DNA of 64,000 nucleotides from G963704535 sp963704535. GTDB taxonomy: Bacteria; Chloroflexota; Chloroflexia; Chloroflexales; Roseiflexaceae. Below, piece by piece: positions 1 through 8,220 of the stretch (position 1 is the first letter of the stretch; every line of letters begins with the position of its first letter). The position numbers and the translations under genes were made by a program. The notes below the pieces were generated by a model that did not search any database, was not told the origin of the DNA, and worked only from the letters and a program-made list of their open reading frames with translations. The stretch covers positions 3,472,001-3,536,000 of the forward strand of contig OY969916.1 of assembly GCA_963704535.1 (NCBI GenBank), given 5' to 3'.

Positions 1-1
1 G

Positions 2-1334
2 GTGCTGCACGCGCAGCCTGAGCAGGACGGCGGGGCGCCAACGCTTTGCCGGCCCGAGGCCGAGGCGCTGCTGCGCGCGGCACTCGACGGCGGCGGGACA
101 CGGCCTGAGGTGATCGAGCGCGCGATCCCCCGGCTGCTGGCGCGCTGGTGCCGGCGTGGCCTCCTGTCTCCAGCCGGGCCGGCAATCGCCTATGCAATGC
201 CGCACGAGCACCTGCGAGAATATCTGGCCGCCGGCGCGCTGGCGCAACTGCCCGACTTCGCGTTCCGCGCCCATGCCCTGCGACACGAGCAGCGCTGGCG
301 CGAGCCGCTGCTGCTGGCAATGCAGGTGGCTGCGGCGCGACGGGCGCGGGTGTTGCTGCGACGCCTGCTGGAATCTACGGACTCGCCGGATCGGGGCGGG
401 CGCTCCGATCTGCTGTTCGCGGCGGAGTGCCTACGCGAGATCAGCGCCCGCGCGATGCCGGAGCACGCGATTCGCGCCGAGGTGCTGGAGCGCCTCCTGG
501 CTACGCTAGGAGCCCGCGAGTGTCCGATCGATGAGCGGGTGCAGGCCGGGCTGGCGCTCGGATATCTCGGCGATCCGCGCTTCGCCGAGCTGCTGCCGCA
601 GCTTGCGATCGTCGCCGGCGGGAGCTTCCAGCTCGGGAGCGACGCCGGCTACGACGACGAGGGGCCGCAGCAGATTGCCCAAGTACCGACGTTCGCGATC
701 GGCGTGTATGCCGTAACTAACCGCGAGTACGCGCGGTTTCTGAGCTGAGAACCCCAACTACCCGCGACCACGCTACTGGCATGACCTACGGTATAACAAC
801 CCATCCCAGCCGGTTGTCGGGGTAACATGGCATGATGCGAATGCCTACTGTGCCTGGCTCACGACCAGGCTGGATGAGTCCGGGCGCCTGCCGACCGGGA
901 TGGTGGTGCGGCTGCCGTCGGAGGCGGAGTGGGAGAAGGCCGCGAGCTGGGATGCCCAGCGGCTGGCCAAGCGGCAGTACCCATGGGGCGATACGTGGTC
1001 GAGCGGGCGGGCCAACACCGCCGAGGGGCGCGGCGATTGGACGACGGCGCCGCCCGGCTGCTACCCGCAAGGCGCAAGTGCGTATGGCGTGCAGGATATG
1101 ATCGGCAATGTCTGGGAGTGGACCGCCGGCGAGTACGCCGGCTACCCCGGCACCGCCGCACTGTTCCACGAGCCGGGCAGCTACGCGTTGCGCGGGGCCT
1201 CATGCGTTTCGCTGCCGAGCCATGCGCGCTGCACCTACCGCAGCCGGCTGCCGGCCCTTTCCTGGCGCTATCACCTTGGCTTCCGGGTCGTCCTTGGGCG
1301 CCCGCTTGGACACCGAGCAGACGCGCTCTTTTAG
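2..1334 (+). pseudogene. NACHT-type NTPase C-terminus fused to FGE/SUMF1-like domain (5' partial, frameshifted)
   Basis: The reading frame enters from outside the window. The first ~200 residues are Leu/Arg/Ala-rich helical repeats, including an HEHLREYLAA segment typical of the region after a NACHT/STAND NTPase. A formylglycine-generating-enzyme-like (FGE-sulfatase) domain follows: GGSFQLGSD, VYAVTNREYARFL, then in the next frame VGVTWHDANAYC, LPSEAEWEKAA, YPWGD, DMIGNVWEWT and HLGFRVVL. Frame 2 stops at 746-748 inside this domain, and the domain continues without a gap in frame 3 from about 744 (AENPNYPRPRYW). One extra base near 741-746 explains the break. NACHT-FGE fusions are common in filamentous Chloroflexota and are suspected signalling or defence proteins; the catalytic role of this FGE domain is unknown. 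It is either a pseudogene or a sequencing error. Confidence 0.8.
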
Positions 1335-1344
1335 TACCTGTTTG

Positions 1345-1379
1345 AAAAGGGGGTTTGAGGGGGAAGCCCCTCAGTCTAC
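1345..1379. repeat. GC-rich dispersed hairpin repeat, copy 1
   Basis: AAAAGGGGGTTTGAGGGGG, a short AAG/GC centre, then a C-rich arm. It belongs to the hairpin family also seen near 5014, 6318, 7931, 24396, 33817, 43857, 50608, 60405 and 62805. It lies just after the stop of the FGE gene and could act as a 3'-end hairpin. Confidence 0.6.
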
Positions 1380-1388
1380 CCCACCACC

Positions 1389-1493
1389 TTAATCACATTT
1401 CGGGCACTCGTCGTCGTCGTAGGGACCGTGGTCGGGGCAATCATCGCCGGGCGCGTCGGCGGGAGTCTCGTCGGGCGAGGGGTCGTGGTTCAT
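1389..1493 (-). CDS. Small acidic Cys/His protein (34 aa)
   Basis: This is a 34-codon frame on the minus strand with a good ribosome-binding site (AAGGAGC, 7-8 bases before the ATG at 1493). The product is Asp/Pro-rich, and its C-terminal half has the spacing CPDHG-x7-CPKC, which resembles a small zinc-binding knuckle. It lies in the ~400-base gap between the FGE gene and the S8 protease and is transcribed away from the protease. No family was recognised. The real evidence is the RBS plus the Cys/His pattern; it could be a chance ORF. Confidence 0.45.
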   Translation of the reverse strand: MNHDPSPDETPADAPGDDCPDHGPYDDDECPKCD

Positions 1494-1730
1494 GGCGCAA
1501 GCTCCTTGATGCTCAAGTGATTATTCATCAGCATAGCGCCCACACAGCGGTACTACCAGGACCCGTTGATTACAGGCATATCTTAATCCCGTCGCTCTGG
1601 AAGGGAACTTTTCGATCGCAATCCGATCATAAATCGCACACTTTTCATGTTGAAAAGAAGGCGATGGGAGCGCATACTTTGGGTCACGTTACTATCTGGG
1701 ATCGTAGCATCACAACAATGAGGTACATCC

Positions 1731-3641
1731 ATGCTTCGCCCTTCCTTCCACCTCAGGCGTGTGCTCGGCCTCCTCGCACTCGTTCTTGGTCTCGCCGCCG
1801 CGTTGGCTGGGCCGGCCCAATCAGGCACCCGATCGACCTCCACCTACATCGTCCAGGCGGATAGCGCTGGCACCGCCGCCGCCACCGTCGTGCGGGCCGG
1901 TGGGACGGTGACGCGCCCGCTGGCGATCATCGGCGGGGTCGCGGCGATGCTGGACGGCGCCGCGCTGGGCCGCCTGCGCGCCGAGCCGGGCCTGGTCCTG
2001 CACGCCGATGGCGCGGTGCGCGCCACGGGCAACCAGCCTCCGAAAGAGACCGACACGACCGGCGCGCTGCTGTACCCGGCGGCGGCGACCGGCGCGAATC
2101 TCATCCGCAGCCGGACGGTGGTCGCGCCGGCGACGAGTTGTGAGAATGGACGCATCACCAGCGGCGCCCCGGTCCAGCGCACCCTCCAAGGCTGGGGCGT
2201 GACGGTCGCCGTGGTCGATAGCGGCCTGATGGAGATGCAGAACCACAATCAGTGGGAGTCCTACGACGCGGCCACCGGCACCCTGTTCGCCCGCAACGCC
2301 GAGGGGCGCTGCATCGTGTATCGCGATTTTCTCCCCCGCACTGCCGCCAACGGCAACAATGGCAGCGGGCCGCAGGCGCGCAACAGCGTCGATCAGCACG
2401 GCCACGGCACCCATGTGATCTCGACGATCGTCGATAACCGGCCGGCGACGCTGGTGGCTGGCCAGCCAGCGACGGCCGTCGGCGTCGCGCCGAAGGTCAA
2501 CCTGGTGGTCGCCCGCGCGCTCGATAAGGACGGCGCCGGGACCTACGCCGACGTGATCGCGGCGATCCAGTGGGTCGTCGAGAACCGGACGACCTACAAT
2601 ATCCGCGTCCTGAACCTCTCGATCTACACCCCCGTCAGCGGGCCATACTGGGCCGACCCGCTGAACCAGGCGGTGATGCGGGCCTGGCAGTCCGGCATTG
2701 TCGTCGTCGTGGCAGCCGGCAATAGCGGCCCCGGCGCCGGCACAATCACGGTGCCCGGCAACCTGCCCTACATTATCAGCGTCGGCGCGATCAAGAGCGG
2801 GCGCTACACCGAGAGTGGCGAAGACGAGCTGGCCGGCTACTCCAGCCGCGGCCCGACCGAGTCGGCCTTCGTCAAGCCCGACGTGCTCGTCCCGGCCTCG
2901 CGCACGATCGCGCCCGTGCCGGATGGCTCCACGTTGTTCCAGCAGTTCCCCGAGGCCAGCATTCAGGACAAGGCTAATGTCGATTACGGCATCGGCAAGC
3001 CGGCCAAGAAGCACACCTACTTCCGGCTCAGCGGCACCTCAATGGCGGCGGCCGAGGTCAGCGGGATCGTGGCGCTGATGATCCAGGAGCACCCGACGCT
3101 GACGAATGACCAGATCAAGTACCGGCTGCTGGCGACCGCGCGCCCGTCGATCGACCAGGCCAGCGGCCTGCCGGCGTACAGCATGTGGGAGCAGGGCGCC
3201 GGCATGATTGACGCGCAGCAAGCCGTGATCACCAGCACCACCGCGCTGGCCAACCAGGGCATGGATATCGCCCTGGATCTGAACAGCACCACGCACTACT
3301 GGGGCCTGACGACCTGGGATGAGGCGAGCGGCATGTTCCAGCTTGTCGATCCGGTGAGCGGGCAGACGGTGGTGTGGGACGGCGGGAGCCGGATCTGGTC
3401 GGGCGGCAGCCGGATCTGGTCGGGCGGCAGCCGGATCTGGTCGGGCGGCAGCCGGATTTGGTCGGGCGGCAGCCGGATCTGGTCGGGCGGGACCACCACC
3501 TGGGCCGGCAGCGACTCGCTCTGGGCCGGGGGCAGCCGGATCTGGTCGGGCGCCTCGCCGGCCTCCTCGCCGTCCACTGCGTCGTACGGGGAGTTGCTGG
3601 TGAACGACTCGAGCATGATGCTGCCGGTGGTGATCCACTAG
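1731..3641 (+). CDS. Secreted S8 (subtilisin-like) serine protease with C-terminal GGSRIWS repeats
   Basis: The start is the ATG 8 bases after a GAGG element. An N-terminal signal peptide (RR, then a Leu/Ala-rich core, ~residues 1-30) is followed by an I9-like inhibitor propeptide (~37-95) and the S8 catalytic domain (~150-500). The triad is visible: Asp163 in VAVVDSG, His225 in HGHGTHV and Ser437 in LSGTSMAAA, with oxyanion Asn331 in AAGNSGPGA. Residues ~551-606 are eight tandem heptapeptides of consensus GGSRIWS, encoded by a 21-bp repeat with degenerate sixth and seventh copies. The protein ends ...MLPVVIH, similar to the tails of two other exported proteins here. It is probably an extracellular protease; the repeat region may bind the surface or carbohydrate (inference). 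It appears monocistronic. Confidence 0.93.
   Translation: MLRPSFHLRRVLGLLALVLGLAAALAGPAQSGTRSTSTYIVQADSAGTAAATVVRAGGTVTRPLAIIGGVAAMLDGAALGRLRAEPGLVLHADGAVRATGNQPPKETDTTGALLYPAAATGANLIRSRTVVAPATSCENGRITSGAPVQRTLQGWGVTVAVVDSGLMEMQNHNQWESYDAATGTLFARNAEGRCIVYRDFLPRTAANGNNGSGPQARNSVDQHGHGTHVISTIVDNRPATLVAGQPATAVGVAPKVNLVVARALDKDGAGTYADVIAAIQWVVENRTTYNIRVLNLSIYTPVSGPYWADPLNQAVMRAWQSGIVVVVAAGNSGPGAGTITVPGNLPYIISVGAIKSGRYTESGEDELAGYSSRGPTESAFVKPDVLVPASRTIAPVPDGSTLFQQFPEASIQDKANVDYGIGKPAKKHTYFRLSGTSMAAAEVSGIVALMIQEHPTLTNDQIKYRLLATARPSIDQASGLPAYSMWEQGAGMIDAQQAVITSTTALANQGMDIALDLNSTTHYWGLTTWDEASGMFQLVDPVSGQTVVWDGGSRIWSGGSRIWSGGSRIWSGGSRIWSGGSRIWSGGTTTWAGSDSLWAGGSRIWSGASPASSPSTASYGELLVNDSSMMLPVVIH
3381..3548 (+). 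repeat. 21-bp tandem repeat encoding GGSRIWS x8
   Basis: Eight in-frame 21-bp units lie in the protease gene. The first five and the last encode GGSRIWS; units six and seven are diverged (GGTTTWA, GSDSLWA). The first units are nearly identical at the base level, so copy number probably changes by slippage or recombination. Confidence 0.9.
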
Positions 3642-3936
3642 GGACGCTGAACTTCTTCATCCCAGCGTGAAACGTGAAACGTGAAACGTGAAAGACCCTC
3701 ACGTTTCACGTTTTACGTTGGGACGCTTTATGTTTTCCGAAGAACCAATAGCGTTCAATAACCGAGGAGTGAGCAATCCTGGCGCGCACCAAGCACGTCT
3801 GGGAGTGCTCACTCCTCGGTGATTTTGCGAAGGGCATGCGCCCGCAACATTCCCGCACATTCCCCACGTCCTTCATTCTTGTGGTAAATTCAAGCCGACC
3901 TCGGAAGAGTCATAAACTGCACACATAGGAGGCAGT
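3642..3936. other. Intergenic region with two inverted-repeat elements
   Basis: 3665-3718 is a heptamer element: four GTGAAAC-type units face CACGTTT-type units. 3762-3775 and 3806-3819 form a perfect 14-bp inverted repeat (CCGAGGAGTGAGCA and its complement) around a 30-base loop. Neither is followed by a T-run. No gene was seen. Confidence 0.7.
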
Positions 3937-4917
3937 ATGAGCATCAGCGACCTACCGGCCACGCTTGTCGAGCCGTGGCCTGCGGCGGCCCAGGCCCCCC
4001 GCTCGCCGTACCACCTTTCGGAGCAGCAGATCCGGTTCTTCGACGAGAACGGCTACCTCGTCCTGCGCAACTGGCTCCCGCGCGACCTGCTTGAGCGGCT
4101 GCGGGCGGCCGGGCAGGCCTGGATCGAGGACGGCCTGCGGGCGGGGAAGGACGACCCGCATTACGAAGATTATATGTTTGCGAAGCGCCCCTACGGCCAG
4201 GTGATGTTCAGGGTCAACTACCTGCACGACAAAGGGCAGTCGGCGTCGCTTGAGTTGCTGGGCTGCCCGCAGGTGCTGGCGGTGGCCGAGAGCCTGTGCG
4301 GCCCCAACTTCGTGCCGACCTACGAGTTCATGGTGTTCAAGCAGGAGGGCGACGGCGAGAAGATCCCCTGGCACCAGGACGCAGTCCACCCGCGCAGGTA
4401 CCGCATCTTCAACTACGACCTGTATCTCGACCACTCGCGGATCGGCGCCGGGGCGCTGCGGGTCATCCCGCGCAGCCAGACCGGCCCGCGCGATGTCTGC
4501 CGGATCGCTGAGACGTATGGCTGGGACGCGCCGGGGGTGATCCAGGTCGAGATGGCGCCGGGCGATGTGCTGCTGCACGATGTGATGGTGGTCCACGGCT
4601 CGGAGCACTGCGAGGGCAACGCTCTGCGGCGCACGGTCTACTACGAGTTCCGTGCCGCCGAGCAGATCGTCGCGGAGGGGCCGTGGGATCGGGCGTGGGT
4701 CGAGCGGCGGCTGCGGCTGCTCACGCCGGCGCTACAGCGCTACCGGCTGGCCGATCCCGGCGCCGACCAGTTCCAGTGGCGTATCTCCGACGAGTTCCGG
4801 CCGCCCGCCGGCGATGACGAGGAGGCAGAGCTGAAGGTGGCCCACGTCGTGCATATGGGCGGCTCCTACTGTAGCGCGGGGAGCGTGCTGCCGGCGCCTG
4901 GCCGTGGGACGGCGTGA
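3937..4917 (+). CDS. Phytanoyl-CoA dioxygenase (PhyH) family protein
   Basis: The start is ATG with AGGAGG 5 bases upstream. The 326-residue protein has the PhyH double-stranded beta-helix pattern: QIRFFDENGYLVLRNWL at the N-terminus, the iron-binding HxD motif in PWHQDAVHP (His146, Asp148), the distal His220 in VVHGSEH, and an Arg (231/232) for 2-oxoglutarate in ALRRTVYYEFR. The family uses Fe(II) and 2-oxoglutarate to hydroxylate small molecules, often in secondary metabolism. It stands alone between repeat-rich spacers, and the substrate cannot be read from the sequence. It is predicted to be cytosolic; no signal peptide was seen. Confidence 0.88.
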   Translation: MSISDLPATLVEPWPAAAQAPRSPYHLSEQQIRFFDENGYLVLRNWLPRDLLERLRAAGQAWIEDGLRAGKDDPHYEDYMFAKRPYGQVMFRVNYLHDKGQSASLELLGCPQVLAVAESLCGPNFVPTYEFMVFKQEGDGEKIPWHQDAVHPRRYRIFNYDLYLDHSRIGAGALRVIPRSQTGPRDVCRIAETYGWDAPGVIQVEMAPGDVLLHDVMVVHGSEHCEGNALRRTVYYEFRAAEQIVAEGPWDRAWVERRLRLLTPALQRYRLADPGADQFQWRISDEFRPPAGDDEEAELKVAHVVHMGGSYCSAGSVLPAPGRGTA

Positions 4918-4938
4918 GGGGCGAAGGCGCCAAAGATC

Positions 4939-5060
4939 TGAAACGTGAAGCGTGAAACGTGAAGCGTGAGCAACGTTCCGAGCACGTTTCACGTTTCACG
5001 AACCGCTCCTGCATCGAAAGGGGGAGGTTGAGGGGCTGGCCCCCCAACCTCCCCCTTTCC
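4939..5060. repeat. Heptamer inverted repeat plus GC hairpin repeat
   Basis: 4939-5001 holds GTGAAGC/GTGAAAC heptamers facing CACGTTT heptamers. 5014-5060 is a long G-rich/C-rich hairpin (AAAGGGGGAGGTTGAGGGG, then the complementary C-rich arm). It separates the convergent PhyH and GH16 genes and could serve both as a 3'-end structure. Confidence 0.7.
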
Positions 5061-5069
5061 GCGATAGTG

Positions 5070-6254
5070 TTAAGGCTTGGTCCAGGAGTACCAGGCGGTA
5101 TCGTATTGGAGCCCGTTGCGTTGATAGGTGAACTGGTATTGGAGCACCTGGCCGCTACTCATGCCGCCGACCGTGTACTCCCAGCGGGCGTTCGCACTGC
5201 TGTAGCTCATGTTGATATTCTGCTGCGACAGGCCGGGGCGGATGTAGTGCAGGATCACATAGCCGGCCGTCCAGCCGTTGGGCTTGAACCAGGGCCGCGC
5301 TTGGCTGGCGTTGACGTTGACAACGCCCTGGGTGAAAGTGGTGCCGCCGCCGGGGGTCGGGGAGGGCGCGGGAGGCGTCGTGGGCGTCGGACCGCCGCCG
5401 CCAGCCTGGTAGACCCGGACGTAGTCGATCTGGTAGCGGGCCGGCGAGGGGGTGCCGCTATTGGGCGAACCGGGCCAGTTGCCGCCCACCGCCAGGTTCA
5501 GGATCAGGAAGAAGGGCCGGTGAAACTCTTCGGTGCTGTTGATGTTGTTCAGGATGTTGGCCTCCCAGAACTGTGTGCCGTCCAGGAACCACTTGATCGA
5601 GGAGGAGTTCCATTCGATCGCATAGGTGTGGAATGCGGTGGGGGTGGCGACGCCGGTGCTACCGCCGTAGGTGGCGTAGCCGCCGGCATCCCAGTGGATC
5701 GTGCCGTAGGTGGTGGTCTGGGTGTTGATGTGTTCCATGATGTCGATCTCGCCGCAGTTGGGCCAGGGAGTGCCGGGGAAGTTGGCGCCCAGCGCCCAGA
5801 ACGCCGGCCACAAGCCCTGCCCGGACGGCACCGCCAGGCGCGCCTCGATCTTCCCATACTGGAACTCGCGCTTACCCTTGGTGTTCATGCGCGACGAGGT
5901 CCACTGGCAGGGGCCGTTCCAGCAATTGAAGCCGCCGCTCTCGCGGCGCGCCTCGATCGTCAGGATGCCGCCGGAGACCGTCGCGTTCTGGCCGTTGGTG
6001 TAGTATTCCAGTTCGTTGTTGCCCCACCCGCCGCCGCCGGTCTCGAAGGTCCAGTTGCTGGTGTTGACCGAGGTGCCATTGAACTCATCGCTCCAGACCA
6101 GGTTCCACGAGGTCTGGGCCTGGGCCGGCCGTGGCGCCTCCAGCCCAGCCAGGGCGACGACCGCCGCCAGGACGCTCAGAAGGATCACCAGGCGCAGTAG
6201 GCGGTTCGACCATGGGCGGTGACTCACCTGTGAGCTGTTCCCTTGCACGTTCAT
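5070..6254 (-). CDS. Secreted GH16 endo-beta-1,3-glucanase (laminarinase-like) with C-terminal carbohydrate-binding module
   Basis: The start has AAGGAGG spaced 4 bases from ATG. Residues 1-47 form a signal peptide ending PAQAQ. The GH16 domain (~50-283) begins WNLVWSDEFNG and carries the family signature EIDIME at 169-174 (Glu169 nucleophile, Asp171, Glu174 acid/base), with KIEARL and WPAFWALG before it. A Gly/Pro/Thr linker (~284-306) leads to a ~90-residue beta-rich module (VILHYIR, WEYTVGG, LQYQFTYQRNG) that resembles beta-1,3-glucan-binding modules such as CBM56; that assignment is by eye. The enzyme should hydrolyse beta-1,3- or mixed-linkage glucans outside the cell. It is encoded alone. 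Confidence 0.93.
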   Translation of the reverse strand: MNVQGNSSQVSHRPWSNRLLRLVILLSVLAAVVALAGLEAPRPAQAQTSWNLVWSDEFNGTSVNTSNWTFETGGGGWGNNELEYYTNGQNATVSGGILTIEARRESGGFNCWNGPCQWTSSRMNTKGKREFQYGKIEARLAVPSGQGLWPAFWALGANFPGTPWPNCGEIDIMEHINTQTTTYGTIHWDAGGYATYGGSTGVATPTAFHTYAIEWNSSSIKWFLDGTQFWEANILNNINSTEEFHRPFFLILNLAVGGNWPGSPNSGTPSPARYQIDYVRVYQAGGGGPTPTTPPAPSPTPGGGTTFTQGVVNVNASQARPWFKPNGWTAGYVILHYIRPGLSQQNINMSYSSANARWEYTVGGMSSGQVLQYQFTYQRNGLQYDTAWYSWTKP

Positions 6255-6623
6255 AGTGCCTCCTTCTCTTCACGAAACCTACGCCATGCAGCGTACCGCA
6301 ACTTCATTGCGAGACAAGAAGGAGGCTTGGAGGCGCCGGCCCTCCAAACCACCCACCCTACCCGGATCGAACTCGTTCCGAGCAAGGCGGAGGCTTGGAG
6401 GGGGCCACCCCTCCAAACCACCCCACCCACCCCGGATCGAACTTGCGATAGCTTGCGCTAATTGAACCAGGAATGGCTGCGCGGCGCAAGACCATAGTAG
6501 ATACAAAAACGGATACAAAATTTTTACTTCTGTGCGGGAGATCTTCAGCAGAACGCACTTGTGATGAACTTGATCTGCTGGTACTCTACCGGGGAGATCC
6601 GTGAGCGTCATGTGGAGGTGTCT
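6255..6623. other. Intergenic region with two tandem GC hairpin repeats
   Basis: 6318-6379 and 6388-6439 are two direct copies of the GC hairpin (GGAGGCTTGGAGG, a GGCC-type centre, CCTCCAAACCACCC) followed by CCGGATCGAACT. The rest, 6440-6600, is AT-rich, with two GGATACAAAA-like words near 6500-6520 that may belong to the promoter of the VOC gene. No further gene was seen. Confidence 0.6.
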
Positions 6624-7022
6624 ATGCCACCTGTTCGGCTTGATCACTGCGTGATCCATGTGAGCAATTGGGAGCGCTCCAATGCGTTTTACCGAGATGT
6701 GCTTGGGGCGGAAGTGGTTGCCGTAGGCACACGATGGTGCTACCGTTTTGGTGAAACACAATTGAATCTTCACGGTCCAGGTGTGGATGCAACGCCGCTT
6801 GCCCAAGTTCCTGTCCAACCGGGTGGAAGCGATCTCTGCTTTGTTTGGTCAGGACCGATCGATCACGCCCAGGCACATCTCGCCGAACATGGCGTCAGTG
6901 TGGAACTCGGCCCTGTTCCTCGCTTTGGTGCCCAGGGTCGTGGTGTCAGCCTTTACTTTCGCGATCCAGACGGCTCTTTACTGGAGTTTATCTCCTACGA
7001 TACGCCTGATTCAAGCGAGTAG
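6624..7022 (+). CDS. VOC (glyoxalase/bleomycin-resistance) family protein
   Basis: The ATG at 6624 is chosen over an upstream in-frame ATG because GGAGG lies 5 bases before it and the protein then begins at the first beta strand (VRLDHCVIHV). The 132-residue product has the two half-sites of a vicinal-oxygen-chelate fold: LDHCVIHVSNWERSNAFYRDVLG at the start and VSLYFRDPDGSLLEFISY at the end. The first His and the last Glu are the usual metal ligands. The family covers glyoxalase, dioxygenase and antibiotic-binding activities, and this one is unassigned. Its stop lies 2 bases before the exonuclease III start, suggesting co-transcription. Confidence 0.85.
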   Translation: MPPVRLDHCVIHVSNWERSNAFYRDVLGAEVVAVGTRWCYRFGETQLNLHGPGVDATPLAQVPVQPGGSDLCFVWSGPIDHAQAHLAEHGVSVELGPVPRFGAQGRGVSLYFRDPDGSLLEFISYDTPDSSE

Positions 7023-7024
7023 TC

Positions 7025-7819
7025 ATGGCACACAAACAACTCACGCTCCTCTCCTGGAACGTCAACGGCGTCCGCGCCCTGGCGAAGAAAGGCTTTCTCG
7101 ACTGGCTCCAAGCCGGCGGCGCCGACGTGGTCGCGCTCCAGGAGACCAAGTGCAGCCCCGAGCAACTCTCCGATGCGCTGCTGCGCCCGCCCGGCTACCA
7201 CGCCGACTGGTGCGCGGCCGAGCGCAAGGGCTACAGCGGCGTGGCGACCTTCTCGCGCGTGCCGCCGCTCTCGGTCGAGCGCGGCCTGGGCGACCCGGCC
7301 TTCGACGTCGAGGGGCGCGTGCTGATCAGCACCTTCCCGCAGTTCGTGCTGTTCAATATCTACTTTCCCAGCGGCAACCAGGGGCCGGCGCGGGTGGCGT
7401 ACAAGCTGGCATTCTACCGGCGCTTTCTGGAGCTGGTCGGCGCGCGCATCGCCGCCGGGCAGCGCGTCGTCGTCGCCGGCGATGTCAACACCGCCTACGC
7501 CACGATCGACCTGGCGCGCCCGCGTGAGAATGTAAAGACCTCCGGGTTCATGCCGGAGGAGCGGGCGGCGCTGGGGGAGTTCTTCGCGGCCGGGCTGGTC
7601 GATACCTTCCGGCACGCCCGCCCGGCCGAGGTGAAGTATAGCTGGTGGAGCGTGGCTACCGGCGCCCGCGCCCGCAATATCGGCTGGCGGCTGGACTACT
7701 TCCTGGTTTCAGCCAACCTGCGCGAGCAGATCCTCGACGCCGATATCCTCTGCGATGTGCTGGGGTCGGATCATTGCCCGGTGAGCCTGACGTTGGGGGC
7801 GAATGAGAAGTCATACTGA
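7025..7819 (+). CDS. xth: Exodeoxyribonuclease III (Xth/ExoA family AP endonuclease)
   Basis: The 264-residue protein matches the ExoIII length and motif order: LSWNVNGVRA (Asn12), ALQETK (Glu40 metal ligand), YSGVATFSR, NIYFPSGNQG, VVAGDVNTAY (Asp/Asn pair), RLDYFLVS and the C-terminal GSDHCPV (Asp249, His250). It cleaves abasic sites and removes 3' blocking groups in base-excision repair in the cytosol. The gene starts 2 bases after the VOC stop, so translation is probably coupled. The full catalytic set is present and no anomaly was seen. Confidence 0.96.
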   Translation: MAHKQLTLLSWNVNGVRALAKKGFLDWLQAGGADVVALQETKCSPEQLSDALLRPPGYHADWCAAERKGYSGVATFSRVPPLSVERGLGDPAFDVEGRVLISTFPQFVLFNIYFPSGNQGPARVAYKLAFYRRFLELVGARIAAGQRVVVAGDVNTAYATIDLARPRENVKTSGFMPEERAALGEFFAAGLVDTFRHARPAEVKYSWWSVATGARARNIGWRLDYFLVSANLREQILDADILCDVLGSDHCPVSLTLGANEKSY

Positions 7820-7882
7820 CCTTGCCCCTCATCCCTACATCAACGCCGCTCTTGCCTGCGGCAGCAAGGTACTTTACTTATT

Positions 7883-7929
7883 TTTGTATCGACGATTTTC
7901 GCTGGCCCGGCGAAAATCGTCGATACAAA
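7883..7929. terminator. Perfect 20-bp hairpin downstream of xth
   Basis: Arms 7883-7902 (TTTGTATCGACGATTTTCGC) and 7910-7929 are perfectly complementary around a 7-base loop. A short T-run precedes the first arm, not the second, so as an intrinsic terminator it would work better for minus-strand transcription. It is followed at once by a GC hairpin repeat (7931-7977). Confidence 0.55.
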
Positions 7930-7930
7930 G

Positions 7931-7977
7931 GAGAAAAGGGGGAGTTTGAGGGGCGGCCCCTCAAACTCCCCCTTTTC
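7931..7977. repeat. GC-rich dispersed hairpin repeat
   Basis: AAAAGGGGGAGTTTGAGGGG faces CCCCTCAAACTCCCCCTTTT around a GCGG-type centre, a nearly perfect palindrome. It is the cleanest copy of the family in this window. The flanking stretch 7980-8220 shows no gene. Confidence 0.75.
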
Positions 7978-8220
7978 ATGTAATTTATTCGCTACCTGTT
8001 CGCTACAATTATGTCGTTGATCCTGCGCTTGCGAGCCGTTACTATGGTGGTGGTTTGATACTATGAAGCAGCTTCTCTGGTAGACGTATGCAGTACATAC
8101 GTGGGCAATAGGAACTCTGAACGAGCGGCAAGGCAATTGTGTCTATGCCGCTCTTTCAACCCCGCCAGGGATGACAGCAATTGCGGAGATTGCCGGCGCT
8201 AGAGCGACCACCGATTTTCT

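Noticed and set aside
1355..1864. 169-residue plus-strand frame before the S8 protease
   Set aside because: It starts in a hairpin repeat, overlaps the protease signal peptide and shows Arg/His-rich low-complexity translation.
3665..3718. CRISPR or attachment-site interpretation of heptamer elements
   Set aside because: Units are 7 bp with no unique spacers, no cas genes were seen, and the arms are inverted.
4959..6200. 413-residue plus-strand frame opposite the GH16 gene
   Set aside because: It is antisense to a gene with full GH16 motifs and has no domain or RBS of its own.
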